Part shown: piece by piece, positions 53,237 to 55,018 of the stretch
Numbering within the stretch: position 1 is the first letter of the stretch
Layout: every line of letters begins with the position of its first letter
DNA from: an uncultured Acidobacteriota bacterium
Lineage (GTDB): Bacteria > Acidobacteriota > Terriglobia > UBA7540
DNA: 55,018 nt
Assembly: GCA_937900045.1 (NCBI GenBank)
Contig: CALCEB010000237.1
Location: forward strand, 1 to 55,018
Reading direction: 5' to 3'
The notes under the pieces: generated by a model
Databases searched by the model: none
What the model was told of the DNA's origin: nothing
Seen by the model: the letters and a program-made list of their open reading frames with translations, nothing else
Position numbers and translations under genes: made by a program

Positions 53237-53265
53237 AGCCTAAACCCGCTGATGTCGGATGTCAA
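53237..53265 (-). promoter_or_regulatory. Probable promoter and operator of the padR operon
   Basis: On the minus strand TTGACA and TAGGCT are separated by 17 nt, about 30 to 40 nt before the padR start. ATGT-N9-ACAT overlaps the -35, close to the ATGT-N8-ACAT type bound by some PadR proteins, which suggests autorepression. Confidence 0.5.
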
Positions 53266-53394
53266 CATGAAAGTGCAATTGGGGTATGATATCGACAGCG
53301 GCTTAAACGGGCCATGCCTTATTGTGTAGCGCCGGTCCGCGACCGCCGAAGCTCGCATCTCATTGAGCGGCGCCTGGAATTTCTATATTTCTGA

Positions 53395-53580
53395 AGTCCG
53401 TGAGTTTCAGCCAGGTCTCCCATGCTGTCATTCTGAGCGAAGCGAAGAATCACTGTATTTGACTCCTTGCTCGGCAGCAAACGAACCGGAGATGCTTCGC
53501 AGAGTTTATCCTGAGCACATACTGGGATTCTTCGCTTCGTTCAGAATGACAGGCAGGCCGCCCAAATGTAAAAACCCGAG
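53395..53580. repeat. Dispersed imperfect inverted-repeat element, copy B
   Basis: The core at 53426-53551 is the reverse complement of 3291-3417, with about 80 percent or more identity by eye, and similarity continues 25 to 30 bp on both sides. It fills the middle of the 501-bp gap between padR and ftsY, which has no gene. A fragment of the R1 hairpin family follows at 53580-53612. Confidence 0.8.
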
Positions 53581-53704
53581 TCGCCGCTCACAGAGCGGCG
53601 CTACAGCAGAGGTTTTCACGCCGCCCCTCCAATCCCCACTCCGTTCGATGTGACCGGCACAATTTGGCCCAAGGTTCAGCGGCTTCAGGATAGAATAAAA
53701 GAAT

Positions 53705-54685
53705 ATGGTTCAGACCCTTTTTGGTTCAACGGAGAAGAAGCCGGGCCTCTTCGACCGCCTGAAATCCGCCGTCGCCTCCACCAAGGCGCAACTGGTTGAC
53801 CGCATCGAAGGAATTGTCGAGGGCAAGGAAAAGATCGACCAGAGTGTGCTGGATGAGCTGGAGGCAACCCTCATCACCGCTGATCTCGGCGTGAAAACGG
53901 CTCAGGATATTCTGGCCAGCATTCAGGAAAAGATCAAACGCGGCCAGATTCAGCGGCCGCGTGACGTGCGTGGCGTGATCGAGCAGGAGATCCTCGCCAT
54001 CCTGGAAAATCCCCGGCGAGGCCACGACGGCGCGCCAGCGGCGCCTGCGCTCAAGCAGCCGCCCGCCGGCCTTCCCGAAGTGATTTTCATGGTGGGCGTG
54101 AATGGCGTGGGCAAGACCACCACCATTGCCAAGCTGGCTCATTATTACCTTCAGCAAAACCGTAGGCCCTTGCTTTGCGCCGCGGATACTTTCCGGGCAG
54201 CGGCCAATGAGCAGCTTGAAATCTGGGCCGGGCGGCTGGGCGTCGAGATCGTCAAGCAGAAACCCGGCGCCGATCCTTCCGCCGTCATCTTTGACTCACT
54301 CACCTCGGCGAAGAAGCGCCATGACGACCCGGTGATCGTGGATACTGCCGGGCGCTTGCACACCAAGTTCAACCTGATGGCTGAGCTTAAAAAGATGGTG
54401 CGCATCACCGGGCGGGAAATTCCCGGCGCGCCGCATCAGGTGCTGCTGGTGATTGACGCCACCACCGGCCAGAACGGCTTGCAGCAGGCTCGCCAATTCA
54501 CCGAACATTCTGGAGTCACTGGCATCATCCTGACCAAGTTGGACGGCACGGCCAAAGGCGGCGTGGTGGTGGCCATCGCCCGCGAGCTCGGCTTGCCCAT
54601 CCAGTTCGTCGGAATCGGCGAAAAGATCGAAGATCTCCTGCCCTTCAATCCGCGCGAATTCGTCGAATCGCTTTTTGAGGCGTAA
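53705..54685 (+). CDS. ftsY: Signal recognition particle receptor
   Basis: This 326-residue SRP-family GTPase docks ribosome-SRP complexes at the membrane. The short N-terminal region is followed by the N domain (LDELEATLITADLGVKTAQDIL) and the G domain: G1 GVNGVGKTTTIAKLA, the DTFRAAANEQLEIWA insertion-box start, G3 DTAGRLH, G4 TKLDGTAKGG and the closing GIGEKIEDLLPFNPREFVESLF. It lacks the long acidic A domain of the E. coli protein, as in many phyla. The ATG at 53705 has only a weak purine-rich region upstream. It is a housekeeping gene unconnected with the glycan loci. Confidence 0.96.
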   Translation: MVQTLFGSTEKKPGLFDRLKSAVASTKAQLVDRIEGIVEGKEKIDQSVLDELEATLITADLGVKTAQDILASIQEKIKRGQIQRPRDVRGVIEQEILAILENPRRGHDGAPAAPALKQPPAGLPEVIFMVGVNGVGKTTTIAKLAHYYLQQNRRPLLCAADTFRAAANEQLEIWAGRLGVEIVKQKPGADPSAVIFDSLTSAKKRHDDPVIVDTAGRLHTKFNLMAELKKMVRITGREIPGAPHQVLLVIDATTGQNGLQQARQFTEHSGVTGIILTKLDGTAKGGVVVAIARELGLPIQFVGIGEKIEDLLPFNPREFVESLFEA

Positions 54686-54737
54686 AGGGCATAGCGGAGC
54701 ACAATGGGAAGGCCGTGGTCAGGATAGGCCGTGTCAG

Positions 54738-54872
54738 CCTGGATTATTCATGAAGTTCTATTCAAGGACCGGAAGGGCGCGGTTTTAACCATGCCGTTGG
54801 AGCACGCCATTTTTCGGCGGGGTTAAAACCCCGCCCTTCCGGTCTCCTTGTCAGACTCATGAATAATCCAGG
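54738..54872. repeat. Palindromic element downstream of ftsY
   Basis: The ends CCTGGATTATTCATGA and TCATGAATAATCCAGG are perfect inverted repeats. Inner arms ACCGGAAGGGCGCGG and CCGCCCTTCCGGT resemble those of 1467-1630. It could end ftsY transcription. The rest of 54686-55018 holds only R1 copy 7. Confidence 0.8.
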
Positions 54873-54928
54873 TCAGTTGGCCGGATACACTGACCGCTTG
54901 CCGGTGTGCGGCGTCGTCACCGTTCGGC

Positions 54929-54998
54929 AATGTCTCAGTTTCTTTGCTGTAGCGGCGCTCATAGAGCGCCGCTACAGCAAAGAAACTGAGACACTACC
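54929..54998. repeat. Hairpin repeat family R1, copy 7 (no spacer, perfect arms)
   Basis: This 70-bp copy lacks the central spacer and forms an almost continuous palindrome with arms of about 33 bp. An extra TTTCT in the left arm is matched by AGAAA in the right. Both arms carry the TCT variant. Confidence 0.88.
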
Positions 54999-55018
54999 CA
55001 CCGTTCAGGAGAGTCCGG

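Noticed and set aside
1..55018. CRISPR array
   Set aside because: The repeats seen are dispersed hairpins kilobases apart, not regularly spaced direct repeats with spacers.
1..55018. PEP-CTERM/exosortase system, suggested by the sigma-54 regulator beside Wza/Wzc
   Set aside because: I found no exosortase-like protein and no protein with a PEP-CTERM sorting signal in the window.
1..55018. tRNA or rRNA genes, insertion sequences or integrases
   Set aside because: No cloverleaf or TTCGANNC context, no rRNA-like stretch, and no transposase or recombinase gene was seen on either strand.

Overview
This 55 kb window is most likely chromosomal DNA of a member of the Acidobacteriota. The inference rests on a PadR regulator next to an ADOP-type ABC permease, on sigma-54 regulation beside Wza/Wzc genes, and on abundant intergenic palindromic repeats, including the GTCATTCTGAGCGAAG type. 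No rRNA or tRNA is visible, so the assignment is moderate. Most of the window encodes export and synthesis of surface polysaccharide, framed by housekeeping genes (folP, glmM, ftsY).

Layout. (1) 21-11984, minus strand: an exopolysaccharide locus read from high to low coordinates. It contains a sigma-54 enhancer-binding regulator with a degenerate receiver, a 100-residue winged-helix-like protein preceded by a near-consensus -24/-12 promoter, a Wza-type exporter, a Wzc-type tyrosine autokinase, a TPR protein with a carbohydrate-binding-like C-terminus, an O-antigen polymerase/ligase and a Wzx flippase. A membrane coiled-coil protein of unknown role lies upstream. (2) 12225-18597, plus strand: folP and glmM, a secreted beta-rich protein and an arylsulfotransferase-like lipoprotein. 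(3) 18751-47266, minus strand: a second, larger locus starting with Wza, Wzc, UDP-glucose dehydrogenase, UDP-glucuronate decarboxylase and a flippase. Glycosyltransferases, methyltransferases, a GH39-like hydrolase and a polymerase follow, then a priming phosphoglycosyl transferase with Gmd and Rmd homologues, a second atypical phosphoglycosyl transferase, and hddA/hddC/gmhB for GDP-heptose. A third polymerase/ligase closes the locus. (4) 47539-50190, plus strand: a UDP-HexNAc dehydrogenase and a DegT aminotransferase, read from a promoter whose -35 overlaps that of the divergent Wza operon. (5) 50437-53203, minus strand: bacilliredoxin, a decayed ADOP permease and its PadR regulator. (6) 53705-54685, plus strand: ftsY.

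Read together, the genes encode two Wzx/Wzy-type export machines with duplicated Wza, Wzc, Wzx and Wzy. The sugar set predicted for the second locus is glucuronate, xylose, an N-acetylhexosaminuronate or its 3-amino derivative, and GDP-linked manno-heptose that may be converted to a 6-deoxy-heptose. Between operons lie several families of hairpin repeats. The commonest has seven copies of about 70-110 bp, with long terminal inverted repeats carrying a variable trinucleotide that tends to match between the two arms.
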